Part shown: positions 42,504-50,942 of the stretch, piece by piece
Layout: each line of letters begins with the position of its first letter
Numbering within the stretch: the stretch's first letter is position 1
Source of the DNA: Prauserella endophytica
Lineage (GTDB): Bacteria > Actinomycetota > Actinomycetes > Mycobacteriales > Pseudonocardiaceae
Assembly: GCF_005146945.1 (NCBI RefSeq)
Contig: NZ_SWMS01000007.1
Coordinates: forward strand, 1 to 64,000
Reading direction: 5' to 3'
DNA length: 64,000 bases
The notes under the pieces: generated by a model
Told to the model about the DNA's origin: nothing
The model's database searches: none
Seen by the model: only the letters and a program-made list of their open reading frames with translations
Made by a program: the position numbers and the translations under genes

Positions 42504-43106
42504 ATGACGTGGACTGAGTCATCGGAACGCGGCCGGATCATGGAAGCCGCGTCGCACTGCCTGGCGACGGGCGAGAGGCGAGGAGTGTCGGTGACCGACA
42601 TCCTCGCGGCCTCGGGTCTGTCCACGCGGGCGTTCTACCGGCACTTCCGGTCCAAGGACTCGCTGCTGTTGGCGATGTTCCGCCGGGACTACGAGCGGGT
42701 GCTCGCCGAGCTGCGCGACGCCGCCGCCACAGCCTGCCCCCGGCAGGCGCTCGCGAACTGGGTCGAGGGCATGCTGCGGGTGGCGACCGAGGCGCGCGAA
42801 GGGCGGCGCGTGATGTTGCTGGGTTCCCCGGACCTGGCCAGTGCCAGGGGTTTCACGGCGGAGGCGGCGCGCGCGGCGACGGCGCACCAGGCGGCGCTGG
42901 CGGAGATCCTGCGCCGGGGCCGCGACGACGGCTCGTTCCCGCTGACCGATCCCGAACCGGACGCGAAGGCCATCCGGGCCGCGCTGCAGGAGACGTTCAC
43001 CGAACTGCTCTCGGGCGCGTCCACGATGAGCGCCGACGACGCCGCGGCCGAGGTCACGCGCTTCGCCCTGCGCGCGCTCGGGGCGGTGCCTCAGCCCGCG
43101 TCGTAG
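42504..43106 (+). CDS. TetR-family transcriptional regulator
   Basis: 200 residues from ATG 42504 with GGGGAGA upstream. The HTH is RIMEAASHCLATGERRGVS, then VTDILAASGLSTRAFYRHFR and SKDSLLLAMF, a regular TetR domain. The ligand-binding part is helical with no assignable ligand. It is divergent from the tandem crotonase and its 3' end overlaps the amidohydrolase gene by 16 bases on the other strand. The likely target is the divergent promoter with the GCGAC-N6-GTCGC repeat. Confidence 0.87.
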   Translation: MTWTESSERGRIMEAASHCLATGERRGVSVTDILAASGLSTRAFYRHFRSKDSLLLAMFRRDYERVLAELRDAAATACPRQALANWVEGMLRVATEAREGRRVMLLGSPDLASARGFTAEAARAATAHQAALAEILRRGRDDGSFPLTDPEPDAKAIRAALQETFTELLSGASTMSADDAAAEVTRFALRALGAVPQPAS

Positions 43107-44461
43107 ACGAGCGCGCCGCGGCACACCGTCGCCCGCACCGCCCCGGCGCCCGGCTCCCGCAACGCCACGTCCACCGGCACCCGCAACACACACAGGTCCC
43201 CGGGGACGCCCACCGCCACCCGCCTCGGTGCCCCACCCGGATCCTCCAGCGGCGCAAGCAGGCCCGCGAGCACCTCCCCCGCCGCCACCCGCTCGCCTTC
43301 GCCCACCACGGCGCCACCGGCCGTGCGGCGGTGCACGGCGGACGCGATCGTGCGCCACGGGTCCTCGCTCGCGAACGGCGCGTCGCTGCTGGGCGCCACG
43401 CGGATCCCGGCGCGCCGCAGGCTCGCGTAGCGGTACAGCTCGGTGTGCTCGGCCTCGGGCAGGTCGCGGCGGTACTCCTCACCCCGCTCGGCGACGAACC
43501 CCGGCTGGGTCACCACCACCGGCCCCGTCCGGGCCAGCAGCGGCAGCAGGTCGTCGCCCACGATCGCGGCGTGCTCGATCCGGTCGCCGGGCAGCGGGCC
43601 TGCCTCGGCCAGCACGGCGAGGGCCACCACCAGCGACTCGCGCGTGACGGCGTGGATCGCCACGGCCCTTCCCACCGCGTGCGCCGCGGTGACCTCGGCG
43701 TGCAGCGCGTCCCAGTCGGGCGGCACGTGGTCGGGCGGCAGGATCTTGTGCGGGCCCACCGTCACGCGCTCCGGCAGGACGGCCCCGGCGGGCGCCCCGA
43801 GCAGGTGCAGGCGCTGTGGCAGCGCTCCTCCGGCGAGCAGCGCCACGGTGTCGTCGTCGAGGCGCGGCGTCGCGTCGGTGACCCCGGTGATGCCCAGCGC
43901 CGCAAGCCGTTTCCCCACGGCCGCCAGGTCAGGGGGCGGGGACGCGCCGAGGCGTTCGCGCAGCAGCGCGTCGGCCCGCCACACCCGCCCGGTGGGCTCC
44001 CCGCCGGGGCCCAGCTCGACGCCAGGCTCGTCGCGCAGCCGCAGCGCGGCGAGGGCTTGCGAGTTGAGCATCCACAGCGCGCCGCCCCGGTGCTGCACGC
44101 GCACCGGCCTGCCCGGCTCGAGCCGGTCGAGCACCGTCCGGTCCAGGATCCCGGCGACGCTCTCGTGGTAGCCGACGCCGCGGACCCACTCGCCGGGCGC
44201 GGCCCGCAGCACCACCGCGAGCTCATCGAGGCTCGTGACCTCGGGCGGGCCGCAACGCACCGACTCCCGCGCCGCCGCCAGCGCCAGCAGATGCAGGTGG
44301 TGGTCGTGCAGGCCAGGCAACACCGCGCCCCCAGCCGCGTCGAGCACCGTCTCCCCCGGCTCGGGCCGCAGCGTCCCGATCGCGGTGACGCACCCACCGG
44401 CGACGCGCACGTCCACGCGCCGTCCGCCGACCTCCCCATCCCGCACCAGCAGCCCGCTCAC
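43091..44461 (-). CDS. Amidohydrolase family protein (YtcJ/imidazolonepropionase-like)
   Basis: 456 residues from GTG 44461, overlapping the CoA-transferase stop. The first metal motif HDHHLHLLAL follows the beta-sandwich strand AGGAVLPGL. Later pieces such as VAIHAVTRESLVVALAVL, DRIEHAAIVGDDLLPLL and VAPSSDAPFASEDPW supply the further His and Asp ligands of a two-metal TIM-barrel hydrolase. Relatives hydrolyse amides or act on small heterocycles; the substrate is not evident. It is the last gene of a four-gene minus-strand run with the CoA-transferase, FolP2-like and MEDS genes. Confidence 0.82.
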   Translation of the reverse strand: MSGLLVRDGEVGGRRVDVRVAGGCVTAIGTLRPEPGETVLDAAGGAVLPGLHDHHLHLLALAAARESVRCGPPEVTSLDELAVVLRAAPGEWVRGVGYHESVAGILDRTVLDRLEPGRPVRVQHRGGALWMLNSQALAALRLRDEPGVELGPGGEPTGRVWRADALLRERLGASPPPDLAAVGKRLAALGITGVTDATPRLDDDTVALLAGGALPQRLHLLGAPAGAVLPERVTVGPHKILPPDHVPPDWDALHAEVTAAHAVGRAVAIHAVTRESLVVALAVLAEAGPLPGDRIEHAAIVGDDLLPLLARTGPVVVTQPGFVAERGEEYRRDLPEAEHTELYRYASLRRAGIRVAPSSDAPFASEDPWRTIASAVHRRTAGGAVVGEGERVAAGEVLAGLLAPLEDPGGAPRRVAVGVPGDLCVLRVPVDVALREPGAGAVRATVCRGALVYDAG

Positions 44462-45930
44462 GCCAGCCCCAGCTCATGGAGGACCGCGGCGGTGTGCTCA
44501 CCCAGCGCGGGCGCGGGCCGCTCGGGGCGCCTCGGCACGGGGGTCACCTCCGCGGCGGGCTCCGCGGGCGCCGCGCACACGGTCGCCGCGGCCTGCTCCC
44601 GCAGGGCCAGGTCGGCCAGCCACGTGCCGCCGCCGAGGCGGCAGGCCACCGCCGCGAAAGCGGCGTGGACACCCGTGAGCGGATCGGCGATGGCGTCCCC
44701 GCACGGCGCGGGCGTTCCGGTGTCCCGGTCGAAGGCCACCAGCCCGCCCGCGATCGCGGCGTCGTCGCCGAAGCCGACGGCGTTGTCCCACGGACCCGTG
44801 CGGCCGTAGGCCGTGATGCTCACCCAGCACCCGGCCCGCGCGTTCGCCAGCACGTCCTCCGCGACCACGCCCAGCTGGCACAGAGCCCGTGGCCGTGACC
44901 CCTCGATCACGATGTCGGCGGCCCCCACCAGCCCGGCGAGCGCGGTCCTGCCCTCGGGTGTGCCGAAGTCGAGCGCCACCGACTCCTGCCCGCCGTGCAG
45001 CAGGTCGTAGAAGGCGGCGGAGCCGTAGCGGGCTCCGTCGGGGCGGTGGGTGCTCTCGACCTTGATCACGCGTGCGCCGAGCAACGTCAGCAGGTGCCCG
45101 CACAGCGGGCCCGCCCACAGCGACGACAGGTCGACCACGAGCGTGGGCTCCAGCGTCCACGCCCGCCTGCGCGGCTCGTACCCACCGCCGCCCACCGCGC
45201 GACGCACCTCGCCGTTGAGCACGAGGGGCGAGACGGGTGCGGTCTGCCCGCGCGCCGCGAGCTGCTCGTCGGCGGGAGCCGGATGGGCGCCGACCGGCAG
45301 GCCCAGCAGGCGGGCGCGCTCGGCCAGCGGCGCGGCGGCCCGCTCGGCGACCAGCTCGGCCAGCATCGGCCACGGGTCGTCGAGTGGCACGGGCGCTTCC
45401 AGCCACGCCGGGAGCAGCTCGGCGTCGGAGGCCCTGGCGACGTTGACGCCGAGCCAGCCGTCGGCGGTGCGCAGCAGCCGCAGCGCACCGCCCGCCGACC
45501 GGGGAGCGTCCCGGCGCAGCCCGGCCAGCGCGGCGCGCTCGGAGAGCACCTCGGCTCCGGGCAGGGTCACCGGCGAGCCTGCGATGCGGGCGAGCAGCTC
45601 GGTGGCCAGCAGAGCACCCCGGGCGGCGCTCGCCGGGATGCCGGGAGCCGCGAGCGGCGGGCCGTCGCGGCGGCCGGTGAGCGCCAGCGCGCCGGAGGCC
45701 GCCCAGTCCCCGGCCGCGCTGGTGTCCTCGGTGCGGACGACGGCTCCGTCGTGGCCGGTGCCGGTCGCGTCGAGGACGCCGTCGACGTCGTCGTCCGGTG
45801 CGGGCAGGACCGTGGCACCGGCGGCGGCGAGCAGGCGCGCGGCGTGGCGGAGCGCGGGCCCTTCGCCCGTCACCGCCACCCGCATTCCCGTCAGCGGGCC
45901 GCCGCTCCGCTGTGCAACCAGGCCCCGCAT
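44458..45930 (-). CDS. CaiB/BaiF (class III) CoA-transferase with permuted halves
   Basis: 490 residues, longer than the ~400 usual for the family. The canonical N-terminal core (LVVDLSSLWAGPLCGHLLTLLG, then RVIKVESTHRPDG and YGRTGPWDNA) begins only near residue 235 and contains the catalytic Asp in GDAIADPLTG. The first ~230 residues hold pieces that normally lie in the C-terminal part (LLRTADGWLGVNVARASDAEL, split by a linker, and ARLLGLPVG). The order is therefore permuted or duplicated. Family members move CoA between carboxylic acids. The stop overlaps the amidohydrolase start. Confidence 0.8.
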   Translation of the reverse strand: MRGLVAQRSGGPLTGMRVAVTGEGPALRHAARLLAAAGATVLPAPDDDVDGVLDATGTGHDGAVVRTEDTSAAGDWAASGALALTGRRDGPPLAAPGIPASAARGALLATELLARIAGSPVTLPGAEVLSERAALAGLRRDAPRSAGGALRLLRTADGWLGVNVARASDAELLPAWLEAPVPLDDPWPMLAELVAERAAAPLAERARLLGLPVGAHPAPADEQLAARGQTAPVSPLVLNGEVRRAVGGGGYEPRRRAWTLEPTLVVDLSSLWAGPLCGHLLTLLGARVIKVESTHRPDGARYGSAAFYDLLHGGQESVALDFGTPEGRTALAGLVGAADIVIEGSRPRALCQLGVVAEDVLANARAGCWVSITAYGRTGPWDNAVGFGDDAAIAGGLVAFDRDTGTPAPCGDAIADPLTGVHAAFAAVACRLGGGTWLADLALREQAAATVCAAPAEPAAEVTPVPRRPERPAPALGEHTAAVLHELGLA

Positions 45931-45947
45931 GCCCCGATTCTGCCCGG

Positions 45948-46829
45948 TCAGCGCAGACCCCTGAGCACCATGGCGGGCTGCCTGGTGCCCTTGATCACCG
46001 AGACCATGTCCAGCGTCTGGCACGTCTCGGCGACGTTGTGGGCCCGGAACACCGCCACGCCCTCCCACGCGCACACGGCCGTGGCGGCGAGCGTGCCGTA
46101 CAGCCGCTCCCCCACGTCGGCGCCGAGCGACTCGCCCACGAAGTCCTTGTTGGACAGCGCGACCAGCACGGGCCAGCCGGTGGCGACGAGCCTGCCGATC
46201 TCGCGCGTGAGCGTGAGCGAGTGCCACGTGTTCTTGCCGAAGTCGTGGGTCGGGTCGATGAGGATGCCCTCGGCGGGCACCCCGCGGGCCACCAGCTCGC
46301 CCGCTCGCCGGGTGACCTCGTCGACGACGTCGGCGACCAGCTGGGGGTAGGTGACCCGGTGCGGGCGGGTGCGTGGCACGGCGCCGCCGGTGTGGGAGCA
46401 GACGTAGCCCGCGCCGAACTCGGCGGCCACGTCGGCGAGCCGTGGGTCCGCACCGGCCCACGTGTCGTTGAGCAGGTCGGCGCCCTCCTGGCAGGCGAGC
46501 CTGCCGATCTCGTGGCGCCAGGTGTCGACACTGATGACGAGCTCGGGGAAACGGGCGCGCACCTCCGCGACGAAGGGCACGACGCGGCGGCTCTCCTCGG
46601 CCACGTCGACGTCGCTGCCGGGTCCGGCCTTGACGCCGCCGATGTCGATGATGTCCGCGCCGCCCTCGACGGCCCGTTCGACGGCCGCCATGGCCTCGCC
46701 GGTGCCGTACGTGGCGCCCCGGTCGTAGAACGAGTCGGGTGTGCGGTTGACAATCGCCATCACCAGCGGGCGGTCCCGCCTCATCGGACGGCCCCGGAAC
46801 CGGATCTCGCGCGGCGTGACGCCTTCCAT
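45948..46829 (-). CDS. Dihydropteroate synthase-like protein (FolP2 type)
   Basis: 293 residues from the ATG giving MEGVTPREI. The DHPS fold is clear: VMAIVNRTPDSFYDRG (normally NVTPDSFSDGG), GADIIDIGGVKAGPG, ISVDTWRHEIGRLA, LNDTWAG and DPTHDFGKNTWHSL, and the C-terminal basic loop is replaced by a VFRAHNVAET block. These changes match the second, folate-inactive actinobacterial paralogue (FolP2) rather than true DHPS. Its physiological role is unknown. It lies 18 bases upstream of the CoA-transferase. Its own upstream region consists of 21-bp repeat arrays. Confidence 0.85.
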   Translation of the reverse strand: MEGVTPREIRFRGRPMRRDRPLVMAIVNRTPDSFYDRGATYGTGEAMAAVERAVEGGADIIDIGGVKAGPGSDVDVAEESRRVVPFVAEVRARFPELVISVDTWRHEIGRLACQEGADLLNDTWAGADPRLADVAAEFGAGYVCSHTGGAVPRTRPHRVTYPQLVADVVDEVTRRAGELVARGVPAEGILIDPTHDFGKNTWHSLTLTREIGRLVATGWPVLVALSNKDFVGESLGADVGERLYGTLAATAVCAWEGVAVFRAHNVAETCQTLDMVSVIKGTRQPAMVLRGLR

Positions 46830-47197
46830 ACCACTTCCTTGCGACGTTGCGGACGACCAAACCGAGTATGCCCGCGCGAGTCGTGCACCCCCGCACGCGA
46901 GTCCCCCGCTCCAGACCGCGAGTCCCCCGCTCCAGACCGCGAGTCCCCCGCTCCGGACGGCGAGTTCTGCGTTCCGGATCGCGCCCGCCGGCTTCCGCCC
47001 GTCCCGGCAGGTGTGCGCGTAGCCGAGCGAGCGCATGACTCGTCGTCTGAAGCGCACGACTCGCGGTCCTGAGCGGGGAACTCGCGGGCCTGAACGGGGG
47101 ACTCGCCGGCCTAAGCGGGGAACTCGCCGGCCTGAGCGGGGGACTCGCCGGCCTGAGCGGGGGACTCGCCGGCCTGAGCGGGGAACTCGCGGAGCCG
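46830..47197. other. 368-bp gene-free region with two opposed repeat arrays
   Basis: No gene is supported here. The region between the FolP2-like start and the MEDS-gene stop is built almost entirely of 21-bp repeat units: array 2 at 46875-46979 and array 3 at 47039-47206 in the reverse orientation, with about 59 bases between. Open frames through it (repeats of Arg-Gly-Thr-Arg-Pro-Glu) arise because the period is divisible by three. Confidence 0.7.
46875..46979. repeat. 21-bp tandem repeat array 2 (five units)
   Basis: GCGAG recurs at 21-base spacing from 46876 (units at 46875, 46896, 46917, 46938 and 46959). The first unit reads GAGTCGTGCACC, three read GAGTCCCCCGCTCC, and the last reads GAGTTCTGCGTTCC, the same terminal variant as in array 1 at 20055. 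The middle of the unit varies while the ends are constant. Confidence 0.88.
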
Positions 47198-47206
47198 TCA
47201 GCGGAG
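47039..47206. repeat. 21-bp tandem repeat array 3 (about eight units, reverse orientation)
   Basis: CTCGCC or CTCGCG recurs at 47060, 47081, 47102, 47123, 47144, 47165 and 47186, and a diverged unit starts at 47039. The complement of each unit reads GGCGAGTCCCCCGCTCAGG, the same family as arrays 1 and 2. The final units run into the 3' end of the MEDS gene (stop at 47198). Confidence 0.85.
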
Positions 47207-48139
47207 TGGCGGCAGCGCTCGGCCACCGCGGAGCCGGACGGTGAAACCGTCGGGAGCGGCGATGAGCGCGACATCGATGTCGAGCTGGTGGGTGAGCCAG
47301 AGCCCGAGGCCGGAGCGGGTCACGGAATCGGCGACGGGCATGAGCCCGGCGAGCCGGTCGCGCGGGCCAGGGCCGCTGTCGTGCACGTGCACGACAACGC
47401 GCCCGTCTGCCGCCCAGATCCGGACCGTTGTCGGCGCCACCCCGTGGATCTGGGCGTTGCTGGTCGCCTCGGAGATGCCGAGCACGAGATCGTCGACCAC
47501 GGCGTCCGCCACCTGCGAGCGCGCGACACGTTCCAGCGCGTGCCGCGCCTGGGCAGGCGCCGGGTCGGCCAGCTCCACCAGGGGCTGCGTCTCCTCCAGC
47601 GGATCCGGTTCGGCGGGCAGTCCCACGAACGACGCCGGGTCCTCGTAACGCCCACTCGGCACGCGCCCGCCAAGGGGTGTCACCAGGTGCCGGTGGGTCC
47701 GCTCCACCACGTCGCGCACCTCGGGAGCGACTGTCGTCGCGTCGTAGAGGCAGACGCTGCGCACGGGGAGGTCGTCCCACACCACGTTCACCGCGGCCTC
47801 GTAGCGGTCCCAGCCGTCGAACCGGCCCCCGTTGCCCGCATGCGGCACGTCACCCGCGACGCGGATCTGCCGTGCGCCCTCCGCGACGTGCCGCTCGAAC
47901 AGCCGCCGGTACTCCGCGATCGCCTTGGCGGGGCTCGCGTACACGCTCCGGTCGGCGACGAAGGTGACACCCGAAGGGTCGGCCAGCCACGACCGCAGCA
48001 GTTCGGACTTGTGCTCGTCGTAGCCGATCACCACCGGCGCGCCCTGAGCGAGACCTTCCTCGACGAACGGAACGATCAGCGCGCGGAACTCGTCCTCGGA
48101 CGAGTAGAAACCGGCCTGGTGAACGTGCCCGACACGCAT
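47198..48139 (-). CDS. MEDS-domain sensor with HATPase (anti-sigma-like) regulator
   Basis: 313 residues from the ATG giving MRVGHVHQAGFYSS. Residues 1 to ~190 are a MEDS/DcmR-type sensory domain (FYSSEDEFRALIVPFVEEGL, then APVVIGYDEHKSELLRSWL, and SVCLYDATTVAPEV). A C-terminal GHKL ATPase follows: DLVLGISEATSNAQIHGVA with the Asn-Ala-x-x-His-Gly N-box intact, VVVHVHDSGPGP, and SGLGLWLTHQLDI. Such proteins are usually part of stress-sigma or second-messenger control in actinobacteria. It precedes the FolP2-like gene by a repeat-filled gap. No sigma factor is adjacent. Confidence 0.82.
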   Translation of the reverse strand: MRVGHVHQAGFYSSEDEFRALIVPFVEEGLAQGAPVVIGYDEHKSELLRSWLADPSGVTFVADRSVYASPAKAIAEYRRLFERHVAEGARQIRVAGDVPHAGNGGRFDGWDRYEAAVNVVWDDLPVRSVCLYDATTVAPEVRDVVERTHRHLVTPLGGRVPSGRYEDPASFVGLPAEPDPLEETQPLVELADPAPAQARHALERVARSQVADAVVDDLVLGISEATSNAQIHGVAPTTVRIWAADGRVVVHVHDSGPGPRDRLAGLMPVADSVTRSGLGLWLTHQLDIDVALIAAPDGFTVRLRGGRALPPLR

Positions 48140-48202
48140 CGCCCCACCATATCCGCGCACTCCGCACGGGGCATCTTCTACAAGGGACGTGATGGCCGTC
48201 AC

Positions 48203-49285
48203 TCACGCGTCGAAGTCGACCGTGAGCCTCTCCGACACCGGTAGCGACTGGCAGGTGAGGACGAAACCGGCGTCCACTTCGGACTCCTCGAGCGCGAAGT
48301 TGCGCCGCATGTCCACCTTGCCCGTGGTGACCTTGGCCCGGCAGGTGCCGCACACGCCGCCCTTGCAGGCAAATGGCAGATCGGGCCTTGCACGCTGGGC
48401 GCCGTCGAGCACCGAGCGGTCCTGCGGCACGGCGACCGTCGTGGACCTGCCGTCGAGCACGATCGTCACGTCGCTGGCGATGCCGTCGACGGGCGCCTCC
48501 TCGTGCCGGACCGGCGTGGGCGGCGTGCCGTCGACGAAGAACAGCTCCTGGTGGATCCGCTCCGCGGGCACGCCCGCGGCCCGCAGCTCCTGCTGCGCCG
48601 TGGTGACCAGCTCGAACGGTCCGCACAACCACCAGTGGTCCACCCGCATGAGATCCCCGAGCAGAGGCCGCAGAGCGGCGAGCTTCTCCGCGTCGAGCCG
48701 GCCGGTGAACAGCTCGACCTCGCGTGGTTCCCGGGAGAGCACGTGCACCAGTTCCAGCCTCGCCGGGTAACGGTCCTTGAGGTCGGCCAGCTCGTCGGCG
48801 AACATCACGGTGTCCGTGCGCCGGTTGCCGTACAGCAGGGTCACGGTGGCGTCGGGCTCGCGCAGCACCGTCGCGGCGATCGAGAGCACGGGCGTGATCC
48901 CGGAACCCGCCGCGATCAGCACGTGGTGCCCCGGCACGGCCGGGTCCGGCGTGAAGCTGCCCGTGGGCGTGCCGACCTCGATCACGTCGCCCGGCCGGAC
49001 GTCGCGCACCAGCCATGTGGAGAACAGGCCGTCGGGCACCTCGCGCACGCCGATCCTCGGCGCCGCCCCCTCGGGCGCACAGATCGAGTAGGACCGCCGT
49101 TCCTCGCGGCCATCGACCGCGCGCCGCAGCGTCAGCGACTGGCCCGCGCGGAACGCGTAGCGCTCGGCCAGCTCACCGGGGACGTCGAAGCTGATCGCCA
49201 CCGCGTCGTCGCACAGCGGCGTCACCTCGGCCACGGTCAGCGCGTGGAACTCGCCTCGCAGCCGGGACTTCGTGCTCGCGGTCAA
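48203..49285 (-). CDS. paaE: 1,2-phenylacetyl-CoA epoxidase reductase subunit PaaE
   Basis: 360 residues from TTG 49285 (AAGGAG upstream). An FAD-binding barrel (RAGQSLTLRRAVDGREERRS, then YSICAP) and NAD domain (VLIAAGSGITPVLSIAATVL, LLYGNRRTDTVMFADEL, WWLCGPFELV) come first. A C-terminal plant-type [2Fe-2S] ferredoxin follows (ACKGGVCGTCRAKV, then LTCQSLP). It passes NADPH electrons to the diiron PaaA. It is the last of six paa genes on this strand, whose order ZABCDE matches the actinobacterial arrangement. Confidence 0.95.
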   Translation of the reverse strand: MTASTKSRLRGEFHALTVAEVTPLCDDAVAISFDVPGELAERYAFRAGQSLTLRRAVDGREERRSYSICAPEGAAPRIGVREVPDGLFSTWLVRDVRPGDVIEVGTPTGSFTPDPAVPGHHVLIAAGSGITPVLSIAATVLREPDATVTLLYGNRRTDTVMFADELADLKDRYPARLELVHVLSREPREVELFTGRLDAEKLAALRPLLGDLMRVDHWWLCGPFELVTTAQQELRAAGVPAERIHQELFFVDGTPPTPVRHEEAPVDGIASDVTIVLDGRSTTVAVPQDRSVLDGAQRARPDLPFACKGGVCGTCRAKVTTGKVDMRRNFALEESEVDAGFVLTCQSLPVSERLTVDFDA

Positions 49286-49286
49286 C

Positions 49287-49775
49287 TCAGATCTCCTTGA
49301 CGTGTTCGAACGGTTCGCGGCACGCGCGGCAGCGGTGCAGCGCCTTGCACGCGGTGGCACCGAACTCCGAGAGCCGCTCGGTCTCGGCCGACCCGCAGCG
49401 CGGGCAGCGCACGCGCCGGGCAGGCGGGCCGAGCGTGAGGGGGACCGGCACCGACCGCCTCGGGGCGGCGCCGGGCGGTGAGATGCCCGCCTCGGCGAGC
49501 TTGCGGCGGCCGTCCTCGGTGATCCAGTCGCTCGACCACGCGGGCCGCAGCACCGTGCGCACCTCGACCTCGGCGTAGCCGGCCGCCCGGAGCGCGTGGA
49601 CGAGATCGTCGCGCATCGTGTCCATGGCGGGGCAGCCGCTGTAGGTCGGGGTGATCGCCACGACCACCTTGCCGTCCTCTTCGGACACCTCCCGTAGCAC
49701 GCCGAGGTCGGCGAGGGTGAGCATCGGCAGCTCCGGGTCGGTCACCCGAGAGGCGACGGCCTGTGCGGTCACCAT
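49287..49775 (-). CDS. paaD: 1,2-phenylacetyl-CoA epoxidase subunit PaaD
   Basis: 162 residues. The N-terminal DUF59/MIP18-like domain is VTDPELPMLTLADLGVLREV and ITPTYSGCPAMDTMRDDLV. The C-terminus is a zinc-ribbon-like segment (VRCPRCGSAETERLSEFG, then ACKALHRCRACREPFEHV). In other bacteria PaaD is needed for epoxidase activity, probably in iron-sulfur cluster maturation of PaaE. It overlaps paaC by seven bases and ends two bases before the paaE start codon. Confidence 0.95.
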   Translation of the reverse strand: MVTAQAVASRVTDPELPMLTLADLGVLREVSEEDGKVVVAITPTYSGCPAMDTMRDDLVHALRAAGYAEVEVRTVLRPAWSSDWITEDGRRKLAEAGISPPGAAPRRSVPVPLTLGPPARRVRCPRCGSAETERLSEFGATACKALHRCRACREPFEHVKEI

Positions 49776-50650
49776 GTCGCCTCCGGGTGCGCCCTCGCGA
49801 CGCTCTGCAGCTCGGCGAGCAGGTAGCCCATCGCCTCGGTGTGCACGCCGTGGCGGCCGGCTTTGCCCGCCACACCGGGGATCGCGGCGGCCTCGGGAAC
49901 CTCGAGCGTCGCCGCCCGCAGCACCTGCCCGAGCACGTCGTCGAACTCCGCCCGCGTCGCCGAGGGGTCCACCGCGACACCGGCCCCGGCGAGCCGCAGC
50001 TCCACGGGGTGCGGGGTGAACAGCTCGTCCGCGTACGGCCACACCGACGCCAGCCCCGCCGTCATGCGCTCACGGGAGTACTCGGTGCCGTCGCCGAGGC
50101 GGACGGCCCACTGCGCGGCGTAGTCGCGGTGGTAGGTCACCTCCTTGACGCCCTTGGCCGCGATGGCGGCCAGCACGGGGTCGCGGGACTCCACGAGCCG
50201 CTGCAACAACGCGAGCCGCCACGTGGAGAACACCAGCAGACGCGCGATCAGCTCGCCGAAGTCGCCGCGCGGCAGCTCTGCCAGCCGCACGTTGCGGAAC
50301 TCGTTCTCCGCGCGGAAGAACGCGTAGTGGTCCTCGCCCCGGTCGCCGCCCTCGGCTTTGCCCGCACGGGCCAGCAGCAACCGTGCCTGACCGAGCAGGT
50401 CGAGGCCGATGTTGGCGATCGCCACCTCGTCCTCCAGCTCGGGCGCGTTTGTGCACCACTCCTGCAGCCGGTGCGAGAAGATCAGCGCGTCGTCGCCGAG
50501 CATCAAGCAGTACGCCGCGAGGTCGGCACCGTCCACTCCGGACGGAACGGTGGCGTCGACCCCGGACAGCGGGTCCTCGAAGCCGGTGCCGAAGGCCCAG
50601 CGGGAGTCGTTCTCCTCGGTGATCGCCTCGTAGGCGTTGTCAAAGGACAT
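49769..50650 (-). CDS. paaC: 1,2-phenylacetyl-CoA epoxidase structural subunit PaaC
   Basis: 293 residues from the ATG giving MSFDNAYEAITEEN. It is a ferritin-like fold related to PaaA without a complete diiron site: AAYCLMLGDDALIFSHRLQE, then NIGLDLLGQARLLLARAG and EVTYHRDYAAQWAVRLGDG. With PaaA it forms the core heterodimer of the epoxidase and stabilises the catalytic subunit. It lies eight bases after paaB and overlaps paaD. Confidence 0.95.
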   Translation of the reverse strand: MSFDNAYEAITEENDSRWAFGTGFEDPLSGVDATVPSGVDGADLAAYCLMLGDDALIFSHRLQEWCTNAPELEDEVAIANIGLDLLGQARLLLARAGKAEGGDRGEDHYAFFRAENEFRNVRLAELPRGDFGELIARLLVFSTWRLALLQRLVESRDPVLAAIAAKGVKEVTYHRDYAAQWAVRLGDGTEYSRERMTAGLASVWPYADELFTPHPVELRLAGAGVAVDPSATRAEFDDVLGQVLRAATLEVPEAAAIPGVAGKAGRHGVHTEAMGYLLAELQSVARAHPEATW

Positions 50651-50657
50651 CGCGGGC

Positions 50658-50942
50658 TCACATGTGGGGGACGTGGTCGGGAATGTCGTAGAACGTGGGG
50701 TGGCGGTACACCTTGTCACCGCTCGGCGCGAAGAAGGGGTCCTTCTCGTCCGGGCTGGACGCGGTGATGTCGGCGGCCTTGACCACCCAGATGCTCACTC
50801 CCTCGTTGCGCCGCGTGTAGAGATCGCGCGCGTGGTGCAGCGCCATCTCGTCGTCGGCGGCGTGCAGCGAGCCGACGTGCACGTGGTTGAGGCCACGCTT
50901 GCCCCGCACGAACACCTCGTACAACGGCCATTCGCTCCTCAT
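50658..50942 (-). CDS. paaB: 1,2-phenylacetyl-CoA epoxidase subunit PaaB
   Basis: 94 residues, the usual size: [20 protein letters not shown], then [20 protein letters not shown] and a C-terminal [14 protein letters not shown]. PaaB bridges the PaaAC dimers in the epoxidase complex. Its start overlaps the paaA stop by four bases (ATGA), which is typical for the gene set. Confidence 0.96.
   Translation of the reverse strand: MRSEWPLYEVFVRGKRGLNHVHVGSLHAADDEMALHHARDLYTRRNEGVSIWVVKAADITASSPDEKDPFFAPSGDKVYRHPTFYDIPDHVPHM

Noticed and set aside
20055-47206. 21-bp arrays as CRISPR
   Set aside because: Units are contiguous with no unique spacers and there are no cas genes.
46847-47244. Repetitive Arg-Gly-Thr-Arg-Pro-Glu peptides across the 21-bp arrays
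   Set aside because: A 21-base period keeps several frames open by arithmetic; there is no start with a ribosome site and the arrays do not code in the copy at 20055 either.
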